NCBI GenBank assembly: GCA_933822405.4
Contig: CAKOGP040001947.1
Location: forward strand, 1 to 64,000
Length of the DNA: 64,000 bases
DNA from: Cylindrotheca closterium
Taxonomy: Eukaryota > Bacillariophyta > Bacillariophyceae > Bacillariales > Bacillariaceae
Reading direction: 5' to 3'
The notes beneath the pieces are model-generated. The model did no database searches. It saw nothing but the letters and a program-made list of their open reading frames with translations, and was not told where the DNA came from. Below are positions 28,976 through 37,596 of the stretch, one piece after another. The translations under genes and the position numbers were made by a program. Each line of letters begins with the position of its first letter. The stretch's first letter is position 1.

Positions 28976-31546
28976 TCACGAAAGAATGTCTTGAATTGTG
29001 GCCATATCGGAGAGCACATTGGCCGAGCTTCGCAAGATCGGAACAGCTAAAAGCGCTGCTGTTCCTTCTCCCATTCGCAATCCCATTGAAAGAGCTGGAA
29101 TGTTATCAATGGGCAATTCGTTTGCCGTTGCAATTTCTTGTATCTTTTCCAACGCAGCTCGTTGCCCTATCTCGGCAGATTGACTGGTAAAGAACAATAC
29201 ATTACAAACATTGGGCGAAATGGCGACGGCAACCAACGCTGCTGCTGTTGCAATAAATCCATCCACCAGAACAGGAATCTCACGTGTGGAGGCCTCCAAA
29301 AAGGCCCCAACCAAAGATGCGATTTCGGCACCACCAAGCTTAGCCAAGGCTTCCAATCCCTGGACATTGACTTGACGGCTCGCATTTGCGCCAAAATGCC
29401 TTGACAAAGCTCGCTCGACAACGTCAATTTTCTTCAAGATTACCTCTTGGGATGCCTCCTTTGTCACAAAGGCTCCTCCTCCACAAACCTCTCTGGCAGA
29501 CTTACTGGTCATAATAGCAATGAGCGCAGACGAGCTTGTAGTGTTGCCAATACCGATCTCTCCCAATACAACAGCCTTGGCCGAAGTCTCTTCAACAAAT
29601 TCGTTGAGGCTTTTCCTTCCAACGATCATACAGCGCTCACATTCTGCTTCTGACATCGCAGGTTCGACACAGAAGTTCTGAGTTCCGTGTAGCAACTTCC
29701 TGGACGACACTTTCACAACACTGCTGTTTTCAAAAGGCCCCTGATCGTCGCCAAGGATAACTCCCACATCGACAACGCGCAGATCGACATTGTTACCTTT
29801 TGCCAAGACGGATGCTCCTGCTACCTCACGGTGCAAACCCAGCAACACCGATTTTGTCACAGCTTGTGGATAGGCAGAACATTCTTCGCCTCCTTGAGCT
29901 TTTGGTGCTGCCACTCCATGGTCACCGGCAAAGATCAAACAGGCCACCCGGTCCACATTCGGCGATAGACTGCGGTGGAGGGCAGCCAAACGAGCGGCCC
30001 AGGCTTCGAGAGTACCCAAAGATCCAACAGGCTTGGCCAAGACGTCCAGGTACGATTGAACGGCAGTGAGCCGTTCTTGGAAGGTGCTCTTTGGGTTGGC
30101 AAGAATTTCGTTGGCCTTTTGCTTGGGTGCATTATCCTTTGGCTCAGTAGACTTCGGCTTCTCTTGAATTGTGGCTTCTCCTTCCGTGCCTTTCTTCTTT
30201 TGGGAGGCTGAAGCAGGATTGGGGAACTCGTTGGCAATCCGAGTCCATGCTTCCCGAGCGAGAATGTAGAGCAGAAAACGAACAAACGCGGCGCCTTGCA
30301 TCATCTGCTTCAAACCACTCACCACTGAATCATGGCTCTGGACAAACAAGAGGCAGCACAGAACCAAAATTTCGGACAGGCAAATAACGGCACCCAAGAA
30401 ATCTCCCATAACTCCACCCATTCGAATTCGGCCGTAGCGACCTGACAAGTGTGCAAGTGCCAGTACGGATGGAATGACAAGGAGGGCAACTTCGGGACCA
30501 AAGACTACCAATGCAATGGTAGATCCGAATGCAATACCAAGAATAGCGCGAGGCCAACTGACCAAATACTTAGCCGATTTGAGGAAGGCGTAGAAGCTAG
30601 ACTTGGGACCATTCTCATCGTCAATGTAGTCAAAGAGCCGGAGAAGATAAGGAGCAGCGATACGACCCACGGATTGGGAGACCACCATGGCTGGTCCCGC
30701 ACCTCTGCTTGCACCAAATTCCCAACACGACTCCCCCAACGCGGCCAGAAGTTGGACTTTTGCAATGGTGTACAGGCAAAAGGTCGCACAGCCATAGGTC
30801 CCCACCCGAGAGTCAGTCATGATCTTCAGAATCTGATCGGGTCTCCAACCACCGCCAAGGCCGTCTGCACTGTCGCAGAGTCCATCCTCGTGAAAACAAT
30901 TGGTGGCGGCCCAACCAGCTGCGGTGCTGATTGCTGCTGCAATCGTAGGTGGAAAGCCCAATGATTGATGAAAGAAGTCAAAGGAGATCGCCATGGCCAA
31001 ACCAACAAGGGTGCCCACCACAGGAAAGAAGTACATACCGCGCATCAAGAATCCAGGGTGCAAGTCTACCCAAGGTGGGCAACGGAGGCGGGTAAGAAAC
31101 AGGCAAATCGTCCAAAAGGATCGGACCTCGTTTTGCCAGCGAAATGGCACTTGAAGAAAGCTTTTAATCTCTTCCTCAATCTGATCCCTTGTAACGCCCT
31201 CTTTGATGACGCGAGATGCAATTTCATCCTTGGAAATGACGGATGACTCGTGTGGATCTGAGTTACTGTTGCCACAGCCTTTGGCACTGGCTTTCTCTTT
31301 GATGGAACTGGCATTGTCCTTATACTTCTTGTCGTCACAATCCTTGTTCATGTTAGTATCATTAGCTTCACACTTACGATACTCGATAGGAATATCGTAA
31401 TCCTTGCACTTGCGATTCTCAATGGGTATGTCATATGCCTTGCACTTTCTGTTGTCAATCGACTCTGGTGTGTTCTTGTTGGATTTATCAATCGGAATAT
31501 CATAGTCCTTGCATCGGCGACTCTCTATGGCTGGATCGACGACCAT
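28976..31546 (-). CDS. cobST: CobS-CobT fusion: cobalamin-5-phosphate synthase plus DMB phosphoribosyltransferase
   Basis: 856 residues from ATG 31546. Residues 1-70 are tandem copies of a 12-residue unit (RKCKDYDIPIE). A CobS domain follows (about 125-436): hydrophobic helices, FFPVVGTLVGLAM, then FHEDGLCDSADGLGGGW and ILKIMTDSRVGTYG, the acidic metal/substrate motif of AdoCbi-GDP ribazoletransferase. After a Lys/Glu linker comes CobT (about 488-856): LAKPVGSLG, FAGDHGVAAPKA, GEIGIGNTT, PVLVDGFIATAAALVA and GLRMGEGTAAL. The last glutamate corresponds to the recalled bacterial general base. CobT makes alpha-ribazole phosphate from dimethylbenzimidazole and NaMN; CobS joins it to AdoCbi-GDP at a membrane. 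It is divergent from cobU, 285 bp apart. No plastid peptide is obvious. Confidence 0.93.
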   Translation of the reverse strand: MVVDPAIESRRCKDYDIPIDKSNKNTPESIDNRKCKAYDIPIENRKCKDYDIPIEYRKCEANDTNMNKDCDDKKYKDNASSIKEKASAKGCGNSNSDPHESSVISKDEIASRVIKEGVTRDQIEEEIKSFLQVPFRWQNEVRSFWTICLFLTRLRCPPWVDLHPGFLMRGMYFFPVVGTLVGLAMAISFDFFHQSLGFPPTIAAAISTAAGWAATNCFHEDGLCDSADGLGGGWRPDQILKIMTDSRVGTYGCATFCLYTIAKVQLLAALGESCWEFGASRGAGPAMVVSQSVGRIAAPYLLRLFDYIDDENGPKSSFYAFLKSAKYLVSWPRAILGIAFGSTIALVVFGPEVALLVIPSVLALAHLSGRYGRIRMGGVMGDFLGAVICLSEILVLCCLLFVQSHDSVVSGLKQMMQGAAFVRFLLYILAREAWTRIANEFPNPASASQKKKGTEGEATIQEKPKSTEPKDNAPKQKANEILANPKSTFQERLTAVQSYLDVLAKPVGSLGTLEAWAARLAALHRSLSPNVDRVACLIFAGDHGVAAPKAQGGEECSAYPQAVTKSVLLGLHREVAGASVLAKGNNVDLRVVDVGVILGDDQGPFENSSVVKVSSRKLLHGTQNFCVEPAMSEAECERCMIVGRKSLNEFVEETSAKAVVLGEIGIGNTTSSSALIAIMTSKSAREVCGGGAFVTKEASQEVILKKIDVVERALSRHFGANASRQVNVQGLEALAKLGGAEIASLVGAFLEASTREIPVLVDGFIATAAALVAVAISPNVCNVLFFTSQSAEIGQRAALEKIQEIATANELPIDNIPALSMGLRMGEGTAALLAVPILRSSANVLSDMATIQDILS

Positions 31547-31831
31547 ATTTTCTGGGTTAATAGACTACAGGCTGAACAACTATGAGAAAAGGCTGCGGTG
31601 GGAAGCGTTATATGGCGTCATTACATCTACCGAGATCAGATTTTGTGATCCGCAGATTTCCAAAACAACGAAGCACGTTCTTCGTGATTGACATTTTTGC
31701 AGTACAGTTTCTACGAGACGTATCTTTTGTTTGATCGGACTGGTCGTCACTTGTTTCGTCATCACTCGATATCATCATCATCATTGCAAAACCCCACCCC
31801 ATCACAAAACGGAGGTGACCACAGGAGCAAG
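31547..31831. promoter_or_regulatory. Divergent promoter of cobST and cobU
   Basis: 285 bp between the two start codons, so one regulatory region serves both B12 genes. A TGGCGTCA word (reverse TGACGCCA) at 31613-31620 is kept in the duplicated promoter at about 35841-35848, suggesting a bZIP/CRE-like site; TGACGC-type words are known CO2/cAMP-response elements in a diatom (from memory). Function here is untested. Confidence 0.55.
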
Positions 31832-32869
31832 ATGGCAGCCACCATTTATCTCATATCCGGTGGCGCCCGTAGTGGCAAATCTAGATATGCTGAAGACATT
31901 TGTGAAAAGTTAAGCAAATGCCCCATTTATTTGGCCACTGCCCAGGTTCCAAAGCAAGACAGTGATTTCCAGGATCGCATCCAGAAACATCAAGAGACGA
32001 GACAAAACACATCGAGTGGAAGCCAGTGGACGACGATTGAAGAACCTTTGAAGCCCACTAAACATCTGGATAATTTCAAGGGACAAGTGGTCTTGGTGGA
32101 TTGTCTGACATTGTGGTTGACCAATTGGTTATTGGAGGAGGGCGCCTTCACTCTGGAGAGCAATGGCGAAGGGACAAATAAAAAGGACGTATCTATAGCG
32201 GTGGAACGAGGACGTCTGAAACTACAAGATGAATTTGATTTAATGGTAAGACCATACAATATCACCTATGTCTTTGTAACGAATGAAGTTGGCTCGGGAA
32301 CACATGGCGCAACACATGTCACACGGAAGTTTGTTGATGCTCAAGGTTGGCTCAATCAATACATTGCGAGTAAAGCTAATCAAGTTGTACATATGGTATG
32401 TGGAATACCCAATATTCTGAAAAGCGAATTCCGAACCACCAGAGCCATTGCGAAGGGAAATGGAGACGAACTGGCCTCACCAGTAGCCAAGCTCGAGGCG
32501 GAACGACTGGATCGTCACTTATCCTCTCGCAAGATTCCCATGGACAAGAAGGGGTACTTTGTTATCAAGGCAGTACCAGAAGAAGGGGTCATTGTTATTC
32601 GTTTCATGTCCTCAATTGTCAATGATAAGGGTGAAGTATGCGACTTGCAAGGCAACAAGATTAGTTGTGGGGGAGCCAATCGGCCGGACCCCCTAATGGT
32701 GTGGAGGTGTCGGACTGCCAAGGAAGCAACGGTGCAAATATTTGAAGAGTGGCCCAAAGTCAATCAATTGGAGCTATCCGTGGGGCACGTGGCGTATGTC
32801 GGACGTGAAATCCAAAAGGCCGAGTATTCACTGTACCAACAGGGATGCGGACCATATCAACAAGATTAG
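31832..32869 (+). CDS. cobU: CobU adenosylcobinamide kinase/guanylyltransferase with C-terminal DUF4346-like domain
   Basis: 345 residues from ATG 31832, the only ATG near the domain start. The CobU domain (about 1-190) has the P-loop SGGARSGKSRYAED, RIQKHQETR.....WTTIEEPL with the likely guanylylated histidine, VVLVDCLTLWLTN, VTNEVGSGTHG..VTRKFVDAQGWLNQYIA and CGIPNILK. It phosphorylates adenosylcobinamide and then activates it to AdoCbi-GDP. Bacterial CobU is about 180 residues; here about 150 extra residues follow. They contain GYFVIKAVPEEGVIVIRFMSS and end with HVAYVGREIQKAEYSLYQ...YQQD, which resembles PterinBD-DUF4346 of cyanobacterial and archaeal pterin/corrinoid proteins. A fused corrinoid-handling role is inference. 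Confidence 0.92.
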   Translation: MAATIYLISGGARSGKSRYAEDICEKLSKCPIYLATAQVPKQDSDFQDRIQKHQETRQNTSSGSQWTTIEEPLKPTKHLDNFKGQVVLVDCLTLWLTNWLLEEGAFTLESNGEGTNKKDVSIAVERGRLKLQDEFDLMVRPYNITYVFVTNEVGSGTHGATHVTRKFVDAQGWLNQYIASKANQVVHMVCGIPNILKSEFRTTRAIAKGNGDELASPVAKLEAERLDRHLSSRKIPMDKKGYFVIKAVPEEGVIVIRFMSSIVNDKGEVCDLQGNKISCGGANRPDPLMVWRCRTAKEATVQIFEEWPKVNQLELSVGHVAYVGREIQKAEYSLYQQGCGPYQQD

Positions 32870-33332
32870 ATTGGCTAAAGTTACCAGGCAAGCCTGCAGT
32901 ATAATCTACTTCATCTTTCATCTCTCTTTTTCATTTCGAAGGCCTAATTAATTCCCATTCATCGTTTCTCAGTCACGGTTTCATTTTCAGTTAGCGAACC
33001 AAATGTGAAGTTCGCAATCGTGACATGTATGAGTCACAGTTAGCTTCTAGCAAGAGTAGTGGTTTGAACCAAAACGATTGTCATCACAAGCCGAAGCCCA
33101 ATGCGATCCCATGCTGGAAACATATATATTGGATGGTGCGAAATTCATTTGAGCATTCGGTTCCTTTACACTGCACCTGACCTGCACCTGACGCACGATT
33201 GCAGTGGTTAGATTTGACAAGATTCCCAAAAATCAGAGATGGAACAACTAGTCTCACAAAACAAAACAAAACAAAACAAAACCGAAAACAAATCCCAAAC
33301 CAAGTTAATACAATAGCGAACCAGATCTGATC
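32870..33332. other. Intergenic region with (AAAAC)n microsatellite
   Basis: 463 bp. From about 33000 onward it is nearly identical to 36265-36601, the duplicated 5' flank. It holds a tandem 'cacctgac' (about 33174-33191) and a caaaa repeat at about 33257-33283. It should contain the promoter of the copy-3 cysteine-rich gene. Confidence 0.6.
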
Positions 33333-33908
33333 ATGTACTTCTCGACCAAGATTGTCACCTTCCTTCTTACCCTTGGAGCACTTACTACCATGCCTACCAT
33401 GGCCCAGCGTGGCGGTGGCGGAACACGTGGTGGTGGTGGTGGTGGTGGCCAACGTCCCGGTGGCCAACGCCCCAACGGGGGTCAACAACCAGATGGCGGT
33501 AGACCAGGCCGTGGTCCTGGGGGCCCGTTTGCCAATGCTACCTTTGTCGACATCACTTGCAGCTCGACCGGTGACTTGGATTTGACGTGTGATCCTCGTG
33601 GCGAATCTGAGGACGGATTCTTTGTCTGTCGTTCCATGACCGACAGAGAAGGCGTCGAACGCAGCACAGTAAAGTGCATTCCTTCCGACGGATCCATTGA
33701 AGGGGCTGACGAGTGTGGTTGCTGTGGAGAGGACTGTCCCGTGGCATGTGACACCTGCCCATGCATTACTCGTCGTGGTGACCCTGGAGCCTACGTCTTG
33801 GATGAAGATGATGACGAGCCCTTCTGTGTTCCATTGAATGCCGCCATGATGATGGTATACAAGAGGGATGATGTCTCTTGCCTTGCGGATTGCAGTCTTG
33901 CAGAGTAA
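33333..33908 (+). CDS. Secreted 14-cysteine glycine-rich protein, copy 3
   Basis: 191 residues from ATG 33333. The signal peptide (MYFSTKIVTFLLTLGALTTMPTMAQ) is followed by a Gly/Gln/Pro-rich linker that is longer than in copy 1 (GQRPGGQRPNGGQQPDGG), then the 14-Cys domain. It is almost identical to copy 4 at 36602-37177, differing by a few residues near the end (CITRRG versus CTTRRG, LDED versus LSDD, LAE versus LSE). It belongs to the duplicated block with the B12 genes. Function unknown; extracellular location is inferred from the signal peptide. Confidence 0.86.
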   Translation: MYFSTKIVTFLLTLGALTTMPTMAQRGGGGTRGGGGGGGQRPGGQRPNGGQQPDGGRPGRGPGGPFANATFVDITCSSTGDLDLTCDPRGESEDGFFVCRSMTDREGVERSTVKCIPSDGSIEGADECGCCGEDCPVACDTCPCITRRGDPGAYVLDEDDDEPFCVPLNAAMMMVYKRDDVSCLADCSLAE

Positions 33909-34445
33909 TCAATGTAGCATCGGAATGCTTTCTTTAGATTAGCATCTTATAGTTGAATCCATATACAGCCATCATCATTTCAAAATGCAGCTCATGCTGT
34001 CATTTTGTAAGTCACAGAAATTTGTTCTGGCACCATACGATCCATTTCAAATCCGTATCCCCACAACACAATTTTAAAGGATCGACATGGGGACGCAAAG
34101 TACCTGGTACCGGTATCTTTCCCCCTATGGTTACTTAAAAAAATGATGAAGTCTCTTGCCTATTGCCGACCGCAGCCTCGCTGAGAAAGCAATATAGAGG
34201 TCGAAATTATTTTATTGTCTAACCTAGACAACACTATCGAAAAGTTCAACTCGTATTGCTATTTTCGTACAACCTTGAACCATACAAGCAATTCAGCTCT
34301 ATTCTTGACCTCATTTCATGTGATTCTACTCCCCAAGGCAATAAAGTGGCTCATACAACGAACAAATAATAATTCGCGGTATTATTAAAAATACGTGGCA
34401 TATAAATCGATACACTTGATTCTAGGTTACTATGTTATGGTCCGC
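33909..34445. other. Duplication junction and 3' relic of copy 2
   Basis: Bases from about 34140 (gatgaagtctcttgcc...gcagcctcgctga) match the last codons and 3' flank of the broken cysteine-rich gene at 28675-28975. This marks the left end of the duplicated block. The part before 34140 is unique and contains 'acctggtaccggtatc'. Confidence 0.7.
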
Positions 34446-35789
34446 TCACGAAAGAATGTCTTGAATTGTGGCCATATCGGAGAGCACATTGGCCGAGCTT
34501 CGCAAGATCGGAACAGCTAAAAGCGCTGCTGTTCCTTCTCCCATTCGCAATCCCATTGAAAGAGCCGGAATGTTATCAATGGGCAATCCGTTTGCCATGG
34601 CAATTTCTTGTATCTTTTCCAACGCAGCTCGTTGCCCTATCTCGGCAGATTGACTGGTAAAGAACAATACATTACAAACATTGGGCGAAATGGCGACGGC
34701 AACCAACGCTGCTGCTGTTGCAATAAATCCATCCACCAGAACAGGAATCTCACGTGTGGAGGCCTCCAAAAAGGCCCCAACCAAAGATGCGATTTCGGCA
34801 CCACCAAGCTTAGCCAAGGCTTCCAATCCCTGGACATTGACTTGACGGCTCGCATTTGCGCCAAAATGCCTTGACAAAGCTCGCTCGACAACGTCAATTT
34901 TCTTCAAGATTACCTCTTGGGATGCCTCCTTTGTCACAAAGGCTCCTCCTCCACAAACCTCTCTGGCAGACTTACTGGTCATAATAGCAATGAGCGCAGA
35001 CGAGCTTGTAGTGTTGCCAATACCGATCTCTCCCAATACAACAGCCTTGGCCGAAGTCTCTTCAACAAATTCGTTGAGGCTTTTCCTTCCAACGATCATA
35101 CAGCGCTCACATTCTGCTTCTGACATCGCAGGTTCGACACAGAAGTTCTGAGTTCCGTGTAGCAACTTCCTGGACGACACTTTCACAACACTGCTGTTTT
35201 CAAAAGGCCCCTGATCGTCGCCAAGGATAACTCCCACATCGACAACGCGCAGATCGACATTGTTACCTTTTGCCAAGACGGATGCTCCTGCTACCTCACG
35301 GTGCAAACCCAGCAACACCGATTTTGTCACAGCTTGTGGATAGGCAGAACATTCTTCGCCTCCTTGAGCTTTTGGTGCTGCCACTCCATGGTCACCGGCA
35401 AAGATCAAACAGGCCACCCGGTCCACATTCGGCGATAGACTGCGGTGGAGGGCAGCCAAACGAGCGGCCCAGGCTTCGAGAGTACCCAAAGATCCAACAG
35501 GCTTGGCCAAGACGTCCAGGTACGATTGAACGGCAGTGAGCCGTTCTTGGAAGGTGCTCTTTGGGTTGGCAAGAATTTCGTTGGCCTTTTGCTTGGGTGC
35601 ATTATCCTTTGGCTCAGTAGACTTCGGCTTCTCTTGAATTGTGGCTTCTCCTTCCGTGCCTTTCTTCTTTTGGGAGGCTGAAGCAGGATTGGGGAACTCG
35701 TTGGCGATCCCCAGGGTCCTGTTAGATTTATCAATCGGAATGTCATAGTCCTTGCATTGGCGACTCTTTTTGGCTTGGTCGACCACCAT
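34446..35789 (-). CDS. cobT: CobT-only paralogue derived from cobST by in-frame deletion of CobS
   Basis: 447 residues from ATG 35789 (MVVDQAKKSRQCKDYD). The N-terminus keeps one copy of the CKDYDIPI unit; after DKSNRTLG it joins directly to IANEFPNPASASQKK, the linker that in the fused gene lies after CobS. The last 420 residues differ from the fused protein by only two substitutions (IATANE versus IAMANG). All CobT motifs (GDHGVA, GEIGIGNTT, LVDGFI, GLRMGEGT) are intact, so it should still make alpha-ribazole phosphate. About 1.2 kb is missing relative to cobST, in frame. Retention of a clean frame suggests either very recent origin or function as a soluble CobT. Confidence 0.92.
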   Translation of the reverse strand: MVVDQAKKSRQCKDYDIPIDKSNRTLGIANEFPNPASASQKKKGTEGEATIQEKPKSTEPKDNAPKQKANEILANPKSTFQERLTAVQSYLDVLAKPVGSLGTLEAWAARLAALHRSLSPNVDRVACLIFAGDHGVAAPKAQGGEECSAYPQAVTKSVLLGLHREVAGASVLAKGNNVDLRVVDVGVILGDDQGPFENSSVVKVSSRKLLHGTQNFCVEPAMSEAECERCMIVGRKSLNEFVEETSAKAVVLGEIGIGNTTSSSALIAIMTSKSAREVCGGGAFVTKEASQEVILKKIDVVERALSRHFGANASRQVNVQGLEALAKLGGAEIASLVGAFLEASTREIPVLVDGFIATAAALVAVAISPNVCNVLFFTSQSAEIGQRAALEKIQEIAMANGLPIDNIPALSMGLRMGEGTAALLAVPILRSSANVLSDMATIQDILS

Positions 35790-36065
35790 ATTGTCTGGGT
35801 AGACAAAATACAGCTTGAACAACTCTGAATGGAAGCATTATGGCGTCATCACATGCACCGAATTAATAGATTTTGTGATCCAGACCAAAACAGTGAAGCA
35901 CGTTCTTCGTGATTGACATTTTTAGTAGTACAGCTTTTACGAGAAGTGTATTTTGTTCGCTCGCACGTGTTTCGTCATCACTCGCTCGTCACAAGAATAA
36001 TACTGTTGCTCGTCATCACATCATCAACACCCACCCCACAAAACAGAAGTGACCACAGGAGCAAG
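35790..36065. promoter_or_regulatory. Duplicated divergent promoter
   Basis: 276 bp homologous to 31547-31831 but with several small indels. The TGGCGTCAT word and the 'cacgttcttcgtgattgacattttt' block are conserved. It would drive the CobT-only gene and the cobU remnant. Confidence 0.55.
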
Positions 36066-36182
36066 ATGGCAGCCACCATTTATCTCATATCCAGCGGCGC
36101 CCGTAGTGCAAAATCTAGATATGCTGAAGACATTTGTGATGAGTTAAGCAAGCGCCCGGCCACATACAGGTTAAAAACCTAA
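36066..36182 (+). pseudogene. Truncated cobU remnant with altered P-loop
   Basis: ATG 36066 opens 38 codons that match the first 33 codons of cobU, then diverge to a stop at 36180-36182. The Walker A stretch GGARSGKS has become SGARSAKS, losing a key glycine of the nucleotide-binding loop. The following roughly 0.9 kb of cobU is absent; homology with the 3' flank resumes near 36265. It cannot encode a working kinase. Confidence 0.9.
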
Positions 36183-36601
36183 GTCATTTCTAAGGACTAC
36201 TTCATTCCCTTTGTTGGTCGTGTGTCGTTTGCGTTTTTATTACGCAGCGCTGGTACACGTGTACGAACCAGTGAAGTGAACCAAAGTTCGCAATCGTGAT
36301 AGATCAGTCACAGTTTGCTTCAAGAGTAGTGCATTATCCCAGACGATTGCCATCACAAGCCGAAGCCCAATGCGATCCCATGCTGGAAACATATATATTG
36401 GATGATGCGAAATTCATTTGAGCATTCGGTTCCTTTACACTGCACCTGACCTGCACCTGACGCACGATTGCAGTGGTTAGATTTGACAAGATTCCCAAAA
36501 ATCAGAGATGGAACAACTAGTCTCACAAAACAAAACAAAACAAAACAAAACCGAAAACAAATCCCAAACCAAGTTAATACAATAGCGAACCAGATCTGAT
36601 C
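36183..36601. other. Duplicated 5' flank of cysteine-rich copy 4
   Basis: From about 36340 this is nearly identical to 33075-33332, including the tandem 'cacctgac' and the caaaa repeat. The first 80 bp are unique sequence at the deletion site. Confidence 0.65.
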
Positions 36602-37177
36602 ATGTACTTCTCGACCAAGATTGTCACCTTCCTTCTTACCCTTGGAGCACTTACTACCATGCCTACCATGGCCCAGCGTGGCGGTGGCGGAACACGTGGT
36701 GGTGGTGGTGGTGGTGGCCAACGTCCCGGTGGCCAACGCCCCAACGGGGGTCAACAACCAGATGGCGGTAGACCAGGCCGTGGTCCTGGGGGCCCGTTTG
36801 CCAATGCTACCTTTGTCGACATCACTTGCAGCTCGACCGGTGACTTGGATTTGACGTGTGATCCTCGTGGCGAATCTGAGGACGGATTCTTTGTCTGTCG
36901 TTCCATGACCGACAGAGAAGGCGTCGAACGCAGCACAGTAAAGTGCATTCCTTCCGACGGATCCATTGAAGGGGCTGACGAGTGTGGTTGCTGTGGAGAG
37001 GACTGTCCCGTGGCATGTGACACATGCCCATGCACTACTCGTCGTGGAGACCCTGGAGCCTACGTCTTGAGCGACGATGATGACGAGCCCTTCTGTGTTC
37101 CATTGAATGCCGCCATGATGATGGTATACAAGAGGGATGATGTCTCCTGCCTTGCGGATTGCAGTCTTTCAGAGTAA
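36602..37177 (+). CDS. Secreted 14-cysteine glycine-rich protein, copy 4
   Basis: 191 residues from ATG 36602, nearly identical to copy 3 in both coding and 5' flanking sequence. The signal peptide, Gly/Pro/Gln linker and all 14 cysteines are intact. Differences cluster in the last 50 residues. The homology between the two blocks stops at the stop codon (gagtaatcaa), defining the right end of the duplicated segment. Function unknown. Confidence 0.86.
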   Translation: MYFSTKIVTFLLTLGALTTMPTMAQRGGGGTRGGGGGGGQRPGGQRPNGGQQPDGGRPGRGPGGPFANATFVDITCSSTGDLDLTCDPRGESEDGFFVCRSMTDREGVERSTVKCIPSDGSIEGADECGCCGEDCPVACDTCPCTTRRGDPGAYVLSDDDDEPFCVPLNAAMMMVYKRDDVSCLADCSLSE

Positions 37178-37596
37178 TCAACAACGGAACATCCACTTGC
37201 CTCGTTCCTTAGAGAATTGTTGGCACAGACTAGAATAGGCGAATCGATAAAGCCATATATTATTAAAACTCCAACACGAATTTTCAGCCTATGACCTGCT
37301 AGGAGTGTCATAAACGGTAATCCAACCTTCCAGCATCCAAAAGAAACTTGGGGTGAGGTTCTCATTCAAATGTGAAAAATGTGAAGCAAGTCGTTTTTGT
37401 AGTTGGTCGCACGATTTGTACTTATTGACAATAACGCCAGCCTTCCATGCGACATAAATGTAGCAATAAATCTGGCGACCACTTTTTCTTTTGATGTTTG
37501 CATTCGGTTTGACATCCTGATCCTTCAATTCCACACACAAAATCACAACAACAACCTGAACAACAACGCACACATTAGATAAATCCCCTACCAACC
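37178..37596. other. Intergenic region, no gene seen
   Basis: 419 bp between cysteine-rich copies 4 and 5. A 101-codon minus-strand open frame here has no recognisable content. Promoter of copy 5 expected near the right end. Confidence 0.45.

Noticed and set aside
29800..30964. Plus-strand frames opposite cobST
   Set aside because: The same frames recur opposite the duplicated cobT copy, as expected for shadows of a conserved gene.
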